DNA of 23,513 nucleotides, from positions 1 to 23,513 of the forward strand of contig JAGHCO010000078.1 in assembly GCA_021160405.1 (NCBI GenBank), in the 5' to 3' direction. Under the pieces are notes generated by a model, which saw only the letters and a list, made by a program, of their open reading frames with translations, was not told the DNA's origin and searched no databases. Shown one piece after another: positions 7,585 to 16,819 of this stretch. The translations under genes were made by a program, and so were the position numbers. The number at the start of each line of letters is the position of its first letter. Within the stretch, counting starts at the first letter, position 1. The DNA is from Candidatus Aerophobota bacterium (GTDB lineage Bacteria; Aerophobota; Aerophobia; Aerophobales; JAGHCO01).

Positions 7585-10500
7585 GAGGCCTCCCCAAAGA
7601 GAAAAGAGAGAAGTTAAGAAGACTTCTTCCCAAACTGCGGAATAATATAGAAAAGGCTTTTGCAGTAAGACTCAAGAGTATCGGCATCTTCAGCGACTGT
7701 ACTGTAAATCACACTCATAGTATTCAATGTTACATCCGCCCTCTTGAAAGCCTTAATCTTAAAGAGGAAGATGAAAATTTGCGAAAATCTGTAATTTTTG
7801 CTATTGAAAGAGAAAAAGGAGGGTTTGGGAATATAAAAGAACCTGAGAAAACAAAAAAGGCAGTTAAAAGATATATCCAGGGGTGTGCCTATACCCTAAT
7901 TAATAGGCTCTCCGCTTTAAAAGCTATGGAGCTGCGTGGACTTCTTGAAGAAAGTGTCACGCGGCGTTCCAAATACCAAGGATTAAGCTTAAAGGAATAT
8001 AAGCTACGCAAGAAAAACCCGGGAATTTCTCCGGATGAGCTTTTAAAAAAAGCGCTTCAGCAAGGATTTAACGATGCATCCAAGGAAATTGCCCTACTCT
8101 TTGACCCTAAAGATCCCTACGCCTATCTTTTCCTTGATCCTTCTGATCTGCGAAAAATCATTAAAGTCCTGAATGAAAAAATAGAAGAATCGGACTGGCT
8201 TGCAGATGACATTCTCGGCTGGATATACCAGTTCTGGAACGAAGAAGTACGTAAAGAGTACAGGACTGGAAGAGGAAGAGGATCACGAAAGTCACCTGAA
8301 CCTGATGATGTCCCCATAATTAACCAGCTTTATACTCCCCACTGGGTAGTAAGAGTACTTACCGACAACAGTCTAGGAAGATTATGGCTTGAAATGAAAG
8401 GAAGATGTCCTGAAGAAAAGGTCAGTAGTAAAAAACCACAAGTAATTTGCGAGAATCAAGGAGGAGAAACTATAGACGATTTCTGTTCTTACCTTGTTCC
8501 ATTGCCTGCAACTCCTCACCGGGTAAAATACAAACATCCTAAAAAAATCAAAGTTCTTGATCCTGCCTGTGGCTCTGGACATTTCCTCATATATGCATTT
8601 GAGGTTTTGTGGAGAATATGGAAAGAAGAAGAGTCACTTCTTAAGCCAGAAGAAATAGCGACAAATATCCTGAAATTTAACTTATATGGAATTGACATAG
8701 ACCCAAGAGCTACGCAACTTGCAAGCGTGGGACTTTACCTTAAAGCAAAAGAGCTAATTAAAAGTGAGTTGGAAAAGAAAAATTTATCCGAATGGAATAT
8801 TTCAAAGAGAGTGAAAAGTTTTAAACCGGAGAGGATGAATATTGTGTGTGCCGATACAAGGCTTCTTGATGGAGAGAGAAAAGAAACTTTTCTTAAATTT
8901 TTTGAGGATGATCCGGATTTATATGAAATTGCTAAAAGATTATTTCAAGAGCTTGAATATACCTATGAGCATGGAAGTCTTATTAAAGTAAGAAGTCCTT
9001 TTGAAAAGCTTTTCAAGTCAAGGAAAAAGTCAGCTGTTGAGATTAGAGAAGAAGCAAGGCAACTGCAACTTTTCTCTGAAAAAGTTAGACAGCTTGATCT
9101 GGGAGATGTTAAAATTCCCGTGCCTGAGGAGATAACATTTGAACATATAAGAAATGTTATAGATTTATTTGAGAAAAGAGCAATTAAAAACCATTCTGTG
9201 GGGGATATTCTATTTTCCATTGATGCAGAAAGATCGGTCGGTCTTCTTTCACTTCTCATGCAAAAATACGACGTTGTGCTCATGAATCCACCTTATGGAG
9301 ATGTAACCCGGAGGGCAAAAAGTTACCTTAAAAAACATTACCCCAAAACGCATAATGATGTCTATTCAGCATTTATAGAGCAGGCAGTCGACCTTGTAGA
9401 AGAAGGTGGATATGTGGGTATGCTTACCAACCTTAGCTTTATGTACCTTACCTCGCACAAGTGGTTGAGAGAGAACATATTGAAAAATGTGGCTCCACCG
9501 AGGCTTTTGTTAGAATTTGGTTTGGGTATACTTGATGGTGCTGCTGTATATACAGCTGGAACCATTTTAAGAAAGGGCAGAAGAGAGAAAAATGAGGAAA
9601 CTCTTTTCATACGACTTACAGATCCACCAACGGAAAAAAAAGAAAAACTTTTTACTCAAGCTTTATCCTCCATGTGGAAAAAAGAGAAACATCCTGATGT
9701 TTTTAAAGCATCTTTGGAAGATCTTGCTCAGATTCCCGGGATGCCTTATGCCTACTGGGCATCACCCAGCTTGAGGAGATTTTTCACAAAGTATCCACCT
9801 CTTGATAGGGATGTGGCAAAAAGACCGGATCAGCCCAAAATAGCAGATGTGAAAGTGGGACTACAAACCAGTGATGATGTTCGGTTCACTCGCAGATGGT
9901 GGGAAGTTAATCCACTCCTTTTGGTAAACAGTCGCGAAGAGACCTTTCAGGGCAAAAAATGGGTTCCCTTTGCCAAAGGTGAAGAATACGCAAGGTATTA
10001 TGCTGATATGTCGCTTGTTGTGAACTGGGAAAGAGATGGTGAGGAGATAAAAAACTTTAGGGATACAAAAGGCAAATTATTATCACGACCTCAGAATGAA
10101 TCCTTCTACTTTCGTGAGGGACTGACGTGGCAGATGGTAGGGATAAGGTCAAATCGATTTGTAAGATTTCCTCTTGGAGCTATTTTCTCACATGCGAGCC
10201 ACGGCGTTTTTGTCTCTGAGGCAGACATTTGGCGTTTCTTGGTCATTTTAAATTCGAAAGTAATAAACTTTTGTTGGATTTTAATGAAATTGGATGATAG
10301 AAATTGGACGAATGGTTATGCTTCATTTTTACCCATCTGTCAACATAATAAGTATGCGTCTCACTTATCTCATCAAGCCTACGATCTTCTTCGTGAATGG
10401 GATACGGGAAATGAAACTTCTACAATTTTTATCAAGCCATGGTTGGCTCAGGTTGCCTTTGGATGGAATCCTGATGAAAAACCCAAAACTGGCCATCCAT

Positions 10501-11555
10501 TTGCAAAGGGGTTTTGCTGGAGCAGTTGGGATATTTTAAAAGAGGTGAGAAAAATCCAGGGAAATACAGAAATGCCACTTGAAGATCTGGCTAAGCTTGT
10601 TATAAAAAGAGAAGATAAACTGGTAAGGCATTTGGCAAAGCTACAAAAAGAAATTGACAATCTGGTTTTTGAAATTTACGAAATTTCACCTGAGGACAGA
10701 AAGCTTATTGAGAGAGAACTCAGCAGAATGCAGGGAGAAAATATTGGAGAAGAAATTCCACCTGAAATACGACGCCTTTTCCCGCCCCTTAAAAGTCCAA
10801 CACCTGTCGAAGAAAAAATCCGTATTCAGGAACATGTAAGAAGACTTCTTTCCTGGTATGCTAAGAGAGTGATTCTTGCAGATGATGATGGTATAGTACC
10901 TTTAAATAAAACTTTTGAGGACAATCTATACGACCGGATTGTTAACCTTATGGAAAAAGAATGGGGTGAGGAAAGAGTGCAAAGGCTTCTTGATGAAATT
11001 TACAAAATACTGGGAAAAACGCTTGAGAGTTGGCTTTTTGATGATTATTTTCCTTACCACCTTTCTCTTTATAAAAACAGACCAATCTTCTGGCTTTTGG
11101 GAATATTTCCAAACAGAAGGAAAGGTAATCCTCCTTTTGCCTGCTTTCTTAATTTTCACAAACTCACTCAAGATACCCTTCCCAAGGTGCGAATGCTTTA
11201 TCTATCAAGGGTGATAGAGGAAACCAAAATCCAATACGATAATAATATAGAAGATTATTCCTCTATGGACAGTGCAGAGAGAAAATCAGAAAGGGGCAAA
11301 CGTATAGCCCAGGTCATTGCTAAGCTAAGAGAAAACTTAACCCTGTTGGAGGATTTAGATAGAAAAATTGAAGGGCTTACAAAACCTGCAAATTATTTGA
11401 AACCTCTAGAAGAAAATGCCTCATGGCTTGAGAGAAAAATATACGAGATCACAAAAAAAGGGTATCGTCCTGTGCTTGATTATGGCGTACTGGTGAATAT
11501 CACTCCCCTAAAAAAAGTCGGTATCTTACATAAGGCATCTGAGAGGATAAAGTGA
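7581..11555 (+). CDS. pglX: BREX adenine-specific DNA methyltransferase PglX
   Basis: PglX marks host DNA by N6-methylating adenine in a non-palindromic BREX site, so the host is spared. The 1324-residue protein has an N-terminal helical region typical of BREX PglX, then the SAM-binding motif I VLDPACGSGHF (D327 to F335) and the catalytic motif IV NPPY at 569-572. The order motif I then NPPY is that of gamma-type amino-methyltransferases. The C-terminal half, with a WVPFAKGEEYARYY segment and a long helical tail, probably recognises the target. No broken motif or frameshift is visible. The gene overlaps brxC (ATGA) and pglZ (GTGA). Confidence 0.95.
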   Translation: MRGLPKEKREKLRRLLPKLRNNIEKAFAVRLKSIGIFSDCTVNHTHSIQCYIRPLESLNLKEEDENLRKSVIFAIEREKGGFGNIKEPEKTKKAVKRYIQGCAYTLINRLSALKAMELRGLLEESVTRRSKYQGLSLKEYKLRKKNPGISPDELLKKALQQGFNDASKEIALLFDPKDPYAYLFLDPSDLRKIIKVLNEKIEESDWLADDILGWIYQFWNEEVRKEYRTGRGRGSRKSPEPDDVPIINQLYTPHWVVRVLTDNSLGRLWLEMKGRCPEEKVSSKKPQVICENQGGETIDDFCSYLVPLPATPHRVKYKHPKKIKVLDPACGSGHFLIYAFEVLWRIWKEEESLLKPEEIATNILKFNLYGIDIDPRATQLASVGLYLKAKELIKSELEKKNLSEWNISKRVKSFKPERMNIVCADTRLLDGERKETFLKFFEDDPDLYEIAKRLFQELEYTYEHGSLIKVRSPFEKLFKSRKKSAVEIREEARQLQLFSEKVRQLDLGDVKIPVPEEITFEHIRNVIDLFEKRAIKNHSVGDILFSIDAERSVGLLSLLMQKYDVVLMNPPYGDVTRRAKSYLKKHYPKTHNDVYSAFIEQAVDLVEEGGYVGMLTNLSFMYLTSHKWLRENILKNVAPPRLLLEFGLGILDGAAVYTAGTILRKGRREKNEETLFIRLTDPPTEKKEKLFTQALSSMWKKEKHPDVFKASLEDLAQIPGMPYAYWASPSLRRFFTKYPPLDRDVAKRPDQPKIADVKVGLQTSDDVRFTRRWWEVNPLLLVNSREETFQGKKWVPFAKGEEYARYYADMSLVVNWERDGEEIKNFRDTKGKLLSRPQNESFYFREGLTWQMVGIRSNRFVRFPLGAIFSHASHGVFVSEADIWRFLVILNSKVINFCWILMKLDDRNWTNGYASFLPICQHNKYASHLSHQAYDLLREWDTGNETSTIFIKPWLAQVAFGWNPDEKPKTGHPFAKGFCWSSWDILKEVRKIQGNTEMPLEDLAKLVIKREDKLVRHLAKLQKEIDNLVFEIYEISPEDRKLIERELSRMQGENIGEEIPPEIRRLFPPLKSPTPVEEKIRIQEHVRRLLSWYAKRVILADDDGIVPLNKTFEDNLYDRIVNLMEKEWGEERVQRLLDEIYKILGKTLESWLFDDYFPYHLSLYKNRPIFWLLGIFPNRRKGNPPFACFLNFHKLTQDTLPKVRMLYLSRVIEETKIQYDNNIEDYSSMDSAERKSERGKRIAQVIAKLRENLTLLEDLDRKIEGLTKPANYLKPLEENASWLERKIYEITKKGYRPVLDYGVLVNITPLKKVGILHKASERIK

Positions 11556-14020
11556 GAAGTAAAAGACGCATTACTTTAAAAGAAGCAATAAGACAGATTA
11601 TTGAGGCTAAACTTAAGGATAGGTCAGTACTTGTATGGTATGACCCGGAAAAATCATTTGAAGATTTAGTTGAAAAAATTGAATTTAAACCAGCAAAAAT
11701 AAACTTGGTAAAGTTTAAAGGGTCTTATCTTGAAATAAGAGTTAAAATTGAAGAAGAAGACCCTGAACTTCAGGGAAAATGGCTTATATATGTTCCAGAA
11801 GAACCTCCAAAACCATCTTGGTTAAGAGACTATGAACTTGCAGGAGAAAGACTTATACTTTCGCTCCCAGAGCTTTGCGAAAGATACCAAAACCACCCGT
11901 TATTTTACTCTAAAATAAAAGGACTCCTTAAAGGAGAAAGAGGAAGACTCCTTGTTAAATGGTGGGATGATTTTTTTGAAGATATATCCGATATTTCGAG
12001 AGATAAAATAGAAGAAGCTCTTCTTGCAATTAGTATAGGAGTCAAACCTGGTTTCGGAGCTGGTAAAATTGTTACCACTTTGCTTGAAAATCCTGAAGTT
12101 TTTGAAAATTTAGATAAGTTAGGATTAAAAGACGTTTTAAAAGATTACGCTAAAAACGAGTTGGGCTTAGAACTAAAAGAAAAAGATAACCCTCCTTTAA
12201 GAATTGCTCAGGCACTTTTCCTCTCTGAACTGGTAGAATATGGCAAAGTGAACCCTTTGCCCTATCAGGATGTCTTGCCCGAGGAGAATAAGCGGAGAAA
12301 ATGGGCGGATTGGCTGAGAGAATGGATTAAAAACAGCAATCCAGAAAAAATTCAGGAATTTACAAGGAAAATAGAAAAAGACTATGATTTAAAAAATAAG
12401 CTTACAGGCTGGGAAATTGCAAATGTTGCAGGTATCCTTTGTGTAGATGAAATACTGCTTGAACAGATAAAGAGACTGCTTGAAAATCAACAATTGGGCA
12501 AGGTAAAAGCCTTTGTAATGAATATTGCACAAAAACGCTTTCAACTTCTCGGGGATAAGCGACTCAGGTATCCATGGAGAGGAATAATTCTTGCGTTACA
12601 GGTTTTGGAAGAAAGTGAAAAAGCAGTAAACGAGCTTAAAACCAGGAAAAACTGGTCTCTGGATGAACTCTTTAATAGTTTTAAAGATAAATGGTGGAAA
12701 ATTGATGCAAATTTTCTCTCCCTTGAAACCTATCTTGATAAATTATCTCCGTGGATAAAAACCGAAATAGTCAGAAGAGCTTTTGGGGCTTATGTTGAAT
12801 ATATTGATATTCTTGGGCATAAAGTTGGTGAGACACTGGAGCAGAAGAAAGCTTGGAGAATAAAAGGATGGAAATCGCAAAAAGAAGTATTAAGACATTT
12901 ATTGCATCTTGATAAAAAAGATTTTTCGATAATACTTGTAGATGCTTTAAGTTTTGTTTTAGCCCAAAACTTGGTTCAAGAACTTAAAAAAGCGTTGGGA
13001 GAAGGATACATTGTGGAGAAGATCCCCACCCTTGCATCGCTACCATCTATAACTCCTGTGGGAATGAGTCTCATTGTTCCCATAGAAGAGCCTCTTTTTA
13101 TTAAAATAGAGAAAGAGAAACCAATCTTTCAAAGAGCTGAGGTTAATGTGGGTGTTGCGGAAGGAAGAAATAAGCTGTGGGTTAATATCTTTCCATCCTT
13201 GAAAATCCTTACCTTGGAAGAGGCGGAAAGCCAGGAATTAAAGCTTTCAGGAAAACCACTTTTAATAATCTCTCGAGAGATTGACCAGATTAATGAGGGT
13301 CTCTGGATACTTAAGGTAGATACATTTGAAAATATCTTAAAGCGAATAGCCAATGTTGTAAAAAAACTTCTGCAGGCAAAATATAATGCCATAGTTATCA
13401 CATCAGATCATGGTTTCATCTGGATTCCAAAGAATAAAAATCCTCAGACTTTAACGTTGAGAAAAGAAGATAAAACCGTGGTAGATCGACGTTATGCCAT
13501 TGGAAGACCAGAAAAAATACCTGACACAATCCGTATTCCTCTATCAGCTATTTGTCTTAAAGGGAGTGGTGATATAGTTTTTCCCAAGGGGTTCAGGGTA
13601 TTTGGCAAACAGGGTCCGATCAGTGCATTTCTTCACGGGGGATATCTACCTCAGGAGACTACTCTTTTAACCCTGATTGTTAAGCCAAAAGTTATAAGAA
13701 GACCTGTAAAACTTCGATTAATACCACAGAAGATAACAACATTCATTCCAATTTTCACAATAGAAAGCGAGATATCAGATGAATATACAGAACCAAGAAC
13801 AGTCAAAGTTGTTTTATTCTGCGAAGAAAGAAAAATAGGATGTTCAGAAAATGTTGAAATTCAAAAACCAGGAGAGAGAAAAAGAACCAAACCAATTAGA
13901 TTGCAGAAAATTAATGGTAGAGTTCGGGCAAAAATTATAGATGTCCACACTAGAGAAATCCTGGATGAAAAAGAACTCAAGGTAGCTCTGCCAGAGGATT
14001 ATAAAGAGGATATATTATGA
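11552..14020 (+). CDS. pglZ: BREX alkaline-phosphatase-fold protein PglZ
   Basis: PglZ is the signature BREX protein with an alkaline-phosphatase-superfamily domain. In this 822-residue protein the metal-site motif IILVDALS has its Asp at residue 464, and ITSDHGF gives Asp619 and His620; both are characteristic of the PglZ domain. The segment TLASLPSITPVGMS between them matches the substrate-pocket region of the family. The N-terminal 450 residues are mostly helical. The start is GTG at 11552, inside the pglX stop, with gagagga upstream, so translational coupling is likely. The overlap with brxL is ATGA. Loss of PglZ abolishes both methylation and defence in studied type I systems. Confidence 0.94.
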   Translation: MRSKRRITLKEAIRQIIEAKLKDRSVLVWYDPEKSFEDLVEKIEFKPAKINLVKFKGSYLEIRVKIEEEDPELQGKWLIYVPEEPPKPSWLRDYELAGERLILSLPELCERYQNHPLFYSKIKGLLKGERGRLLVKWWDDFFEDISDISRDKIEEALLAISIGVKPGFGAGKIVTTLLENPEVFENLDKLGLKDVLKDYAKNELGLELKEKDNPPLRIAQALFLSELVEYGKVNPLPYQDVLPEENKRRKWADWLREWIKNSNPEKIQEFTRKIEKDYDLKNKLTGWEIANVAGILCVDEILLEQIKRLLENQQLGKVKAFVMNIAQKRFQLLGDKRLRYPWRGIILALQVLEESEKAVNELKTRKNWSLDELFNSFKDKWWKIDANFLSLETYLDKLSPWIKTEIVRRAFGAYVEYIDILGHKVGETLEQKKAWRIKGWKSQKEVLRHLLHLDKKDFSIILVDALSFVLAQNLVQELKKALGEGYIVEKIPTLASLPSITPVGMSLIVPIEEPLFIKIEKEKPIFQRAEVNVGVAEGRNKLWVNIFPSLKILTLEEAESQELKLSGKPLLIISREIDQINEGLWILKVDTFENILKRIANVVKKLLQAKYNAIVITSDHGFIWIPKNKNPQTLTLRKEDKTVVDRRYAIGRPEKIPDTIRIPLSAICLKGSGDIVFPKGFRVFGKQGPISAFLHGGYLPQETTLLTLIVKPKVIRRPVKLRLIPQKITTFIPIFTIESEISDEYTEPRTVKVVLFCEERKIGCSENVEIQKPGERKRTKPIRLQKINGRVRAKIIDVHTREILDEKELKVALPEDYKEDIL

Positions 14021-16071
14021 ATGCTATAAAACCACTTGAACTTGATTCATTAGATCAAAAGATTCTTGCCCTTTTCCCCGGAAAGGTTGTGAGAAAGGAC
14101 CTCCTTGGGCCTTTAAAAGGCGAATTCAATGTTCCCGCTTATGTTCTTGAGTATCTTTTAGGCAAATACTGTGCATCTGATGATATGGAAGTTGTAGAAG
14201 AGGGTCTAAGGGAGGTTAAGAGAATTCTTGTTGAGAATTATGTAAGCCCGGATGCTCCTGAGCTTTTTAAGGCACAGGTAAAGACAAGGGGCTATTACAG
14301 GGTCATTGATAAGGTACGTGCAAAACTTTATGAAACAGAAGATAAATACTGGGCAGAGCTTGTCAACTTACAGGTGAAAAGGGTTCACATTGGTGAAGAT
14401 CTTATCCATCGCTACGACAGAATGCTCTCGGGAGGTTTATGGGCTGTAATTGATCTGGAATACAATCCTTCTCTAACAGATCACGGGACTATCCGTCCAT
14501 TTGTTATTCGACAGATACGACCTATACAATTAGCTAAGATTGATGTCAAACAGGTGCAAAATTTGAGAAAAGAATTTTCCAATGATGAATGGATAGACTT
14601 ACTCATTCGCTCTACGGGTCTTGAACCTTCACATTTTGACAGGAGAAAAAAACTCTTATATCTTTTAAGACTTCTTCCTTTTGTAGAGAGAAATTACAAT
14701 CTTGTGGAGCTTGGACCGAGAAATACAGGCAAAAGTTACGTCTACAGAGAAATATCACCTTATTCAATTCTCGTCTCTGGAGGAGAAGCAACAGTAGCAT
14801 CGCTATTTGTCAATCTGGCAACAGGAAGGATAGGTATGGTTGGAATGTGGGATATTGTTGCCTTTGACGAGGTCGCTGGACTCAAAAAACTTAAAGATGC
14901 ATCCAGCATTCAAATTCTAAAAGACTTTATGGAATCCGGGAGTTTTTCAAGAGGAAAAGAAGAAATTGCTGGAAATGCTTCTCTGGTTTTTGTGGGAAAT
15001 TTAAATGTTGATGTAAGCACAGCTGTGAGAACATCGCATCTTTTTACTCCCTTTCCCAAAGAAATGCAGGACTTGGCTTTGCTCGACAGGATCCACGCTT
15101 ATCTTCCGGGGTGGGAACTCCCAAAATTACGATCCGAATTTATCGGGAAACATTACGGATTTGTAGTAGATTATTTTTCCGAAATTCTACATAAATTGAG
15201 GGAGATTCCAGTGGGGACTATAATCGACAGATATTTTGAATTTGGGCACTCATTAAATAAAAGAGATGAAAGAGCGGTTCGCAAAACAGTTTCAGGATTT
15301 ATTAAACTTTTACATCCTGATTTAAATGTATCTAAAGAGGGGCTTGAAGAATACATTGTGTTTGCACTTGAGGTAAGAAGAAGGGTTAAAGAACAGTTGA
15401 AAAAGATGGGAGGAATTGAATTTTGGGATACAAGGTTTACATTCGTTGATCGTCAATTGGGCGAGGAAAAAGAAGTGTCAGTTCCTGAGATTGCTACTGG
15501 AGGACTGATTCCCGAAGAAGCTTTGCCGCCAGGAGTTATTTTTACAGTCTCTTCTGATCCTACCACCGGTAAAACGGGAATATTCAGAATCGAGGTGGCA
15601 GTTACAAAAGGTGGTACTGGATATACCATCACAGGGAAGCAAACCAAGGAGGTAAAACAGGCAGTAAGGACAGCATATGATTATTTAAGAAATAACTGGA
15701 GCCGGCTTGCCGTTGAGAAGTCAATTGAGGGAAACCAGATTAATGTTCAAATCCTGCCTTTAAGACACACAGAAGAGATAGCACCATCTTCAACTGCTGT
15801 GTGTGTGTCCATTGTCTCCAGTATACTGGATAGAAAAATATTACCAAGAACTGTAGTAGTGGGCGATATTACTTTACAGGGCAGTGTATTGACCCTAATC
15901 GGACTTGCTGATTGTTTACAGGCGGCTGCAGAACAGGGAGGAAAAAGAGTGCTTATCCCCATTGGAAATACGAAAGAACTCTCAAGCGTTCCCACTGAAA
16001 TATTAAACAAACTGGAGCTTCTCTTTTACGCTGACCCCTTAGATGCAATTTTCAAAGCATTGGGATTGTAA
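14017..16071 (+). CDS. brxL: BREX Lon-like AAA+ protein BrxL
   Basis: BrxL closes the type I operon and distinguishes it from other BREX types. The 684-residue protein has an AAA+ module with Walker A GPRNTGKS (233-240) and Walker B AFDE (D284-E285), and a C-terminal Lon-protease-like domain. In that domain S591/S592 in IAPSSTAV and K643 in GGKRVLIP sit where the Lon Ser-Lys dyad is expected. Published work on a BrxL describes an MCM-like DNA-binding oligomer, so protease activity should not be assumed. It is required for phage defence but not for host methylation in some systems. The start overlaps pglZ by ATGA. Confidence 0.94.
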   Translation: MNAIKPLELDSLDQKILALFPGKVVRKDLLGPLKGEFNVPAYVLEYLLGKYCASDDMEVVEEGLREVKRILVENYVSPDAPELFKAQVKTRGYYRVIDKVRAKLYETEDKYWAELVNLQVKRVHIGEDLIHRYDRMLSGGLWAVIDLEYNPSLTDHGTIRPFVIRQIRPIQLAKIDVKQVQNLRKEFSNDEWIDLLIRSTGLEPSHFDRRKKLLYLLRLLPFVERNYNLVELGPRNTGKSYVYREISPYSILVSGGEATVASLFVNLATGRIGMVGMWDIVAFDEVAGLKKLKDASSIQILKDFMESGSFSRGKEEIAGNASLVFVGNLNVDVSTAVRTSHLFTPFPKEMQDLALLDRIHAYLPGWELPKLRSEFIGKHYGFVVDYFSEILHKLREIPVGTIIDRYFEFGHSLNKRDERAVRKTVSGFIKLLHPDLNVSKEGLEEYIVFALEVRRRVKEQLKKMGGIEFWDTRFTFVDRQLGEEKEVSVPEIATGGLIPEEALPPGVIFTVSSDPTTGKTGIFRIEVAVTKGGTGYTITGKQTKEVKQAVRTAYDYLRNNWSRLAVEKSIEGNQINVQILPLRHTEEIAPSSTAVCVSIVSSILDRKILPRTVVVGDITLQGSVLTLIGLADCLQAAAEQGGKRVLIPIGNTKELSSVPTEILNKLELLFYADPLDAIFKALGL

Positions 16072-16130
16072 AAAATTCTAAGGGAATAATATGAAAAAGA
16101 TGGATTATAATAAGAAAGATTACTTCATTT

Positions 16131-16376
16131 TTGAGAAGTTATAGAGCAAGGAAAATAGCTATTTTTGGGTCTTATGCAAGGGGTGAAGGAAGGCCTGATG
16201 GTGATATAGATATTCTTGTTGAATTTTCGGAAAGGAAAACCCTCCTTGAGCTTGTCAGAATAGAAAGGGAGCTTTCGGAGCTTTTAGGCATAAAAGTGGA
16301 CCTTCTAACAGAGAAATCAATAAGCCCCTATTTGATTGATAAAATCAAGCGAGAAATGGAGGTAATTTACGAGTGA
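16131..16376 (+). CDS. MNT-domain nucleotidyltransferase (MntA-like antitoxin), N terminus damaged
   Basis: The 81-residue frame carries the minimal nucleotidyltransferase motif, with G13-S14, ten residues, then D25-x-D27. MNT proteins of this type are antitoxins that modify the partner HEPN RNase. The available start is TTG at 16131. A better start, ATG at 16091 after aaggga, opens a frame (MKKMDYNKKDYFIF) that runs into TAG at about 16142. The two frames join at a run of five T residues at about 16128-16132, so a frameshift probably removed the original N terminus. The catalytic core may still be made from the TTG start. It overlaps the HEPN remnant by four bases (GTGA). Confidence 0.6.
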   Translation: MRSYRARKIAIFGSYARGEGRPDGDIDILVEFSERKTLLELVRIERELSELLGIKVDLLTEKSISPYLIDKIKREMEVIYE

Positions 16377-16683
16377 AAAAGGATGATCTTGTATATTTGA
16401 AGTACATTTTGGAATGCTATATCCTAGGATTGAAGAGTATACAAAAATGTAGATTATAAAACCTTTCTGGAAAATAATCTTGTTCAAGATGGTGTAATAA
16501 GGCAAATTGAAATAATAGGAGAGGCTACAAAAAGATTATTCGGAAAGATTAGAGAAAAATATCCAAAGGTTCCTTGGAACGATATAGCAGAATGAGGTAT
16601 AATTAATACACGATTACTTCGGCGTAGATATAGATGCTGTATGGGATACAGTTAAGAAAGACATTCCCAGGATTAAAAAATGA
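16373..16683 (+). pseudogene. Broken HEPN (HepT-like) toxin gene
   Basis: A GTG at 16373 starts a frame (KKDDLVYLKYILECY) that stops at about 16459. Later frames restore the rest of a HepT-type protein: NLVQDGVIRQIEIIGEATKRL, then KYPKVPWNDIAE ending at a TGA, then HDYFGVDIDAVWDTVKKDI to the TGA at 16681. At least two frame changes and two stops interrupt it. The RX4-6H RNase motif, expected just before HDYFG, is split by a stop and a frameshift (ATGAGG... then CACGAT). The toxin is therefore very likely dead. Motif order and the adjacent MNT gene make the family assignment secure. Confidence 0.85.
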
Positions 16684-16819
16684 TATCAAAAATATCCTTA
16701 TCCTATTGGAGAAAAAATCCTCCAGAAGAACCATAATTATCTATCATGATACTTCGGATAGAAAAAAGTAGAATCGCTTGTCATAAATATAAAATAAAAA
16801 CTCTTTGAAGGACTAAAAG

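Noticed and set aside
2646..16071. Other BREX types or DISARM
   Set aside because: The presence of brxA, brxB and brxL with no brxD/brxHI, no phosphoadenylylsulfate reductase, and no DISARM helicase or phospholipase fits only type I BREX.
14017..16071. Housekeeping Lon protease
   Set aside because: The N-terminal half lacks the Lon substrate domain and matches BrxL, and the gene is coupled to pglZ.
16684..16819. Promoter for the DUF262/DUF1524 gene
   Set aside because: A ttgtca and several tataaa-like stretches occur, but no -35/-10 pair has acceptable spacing; I see nothing firm in these 136 bases.
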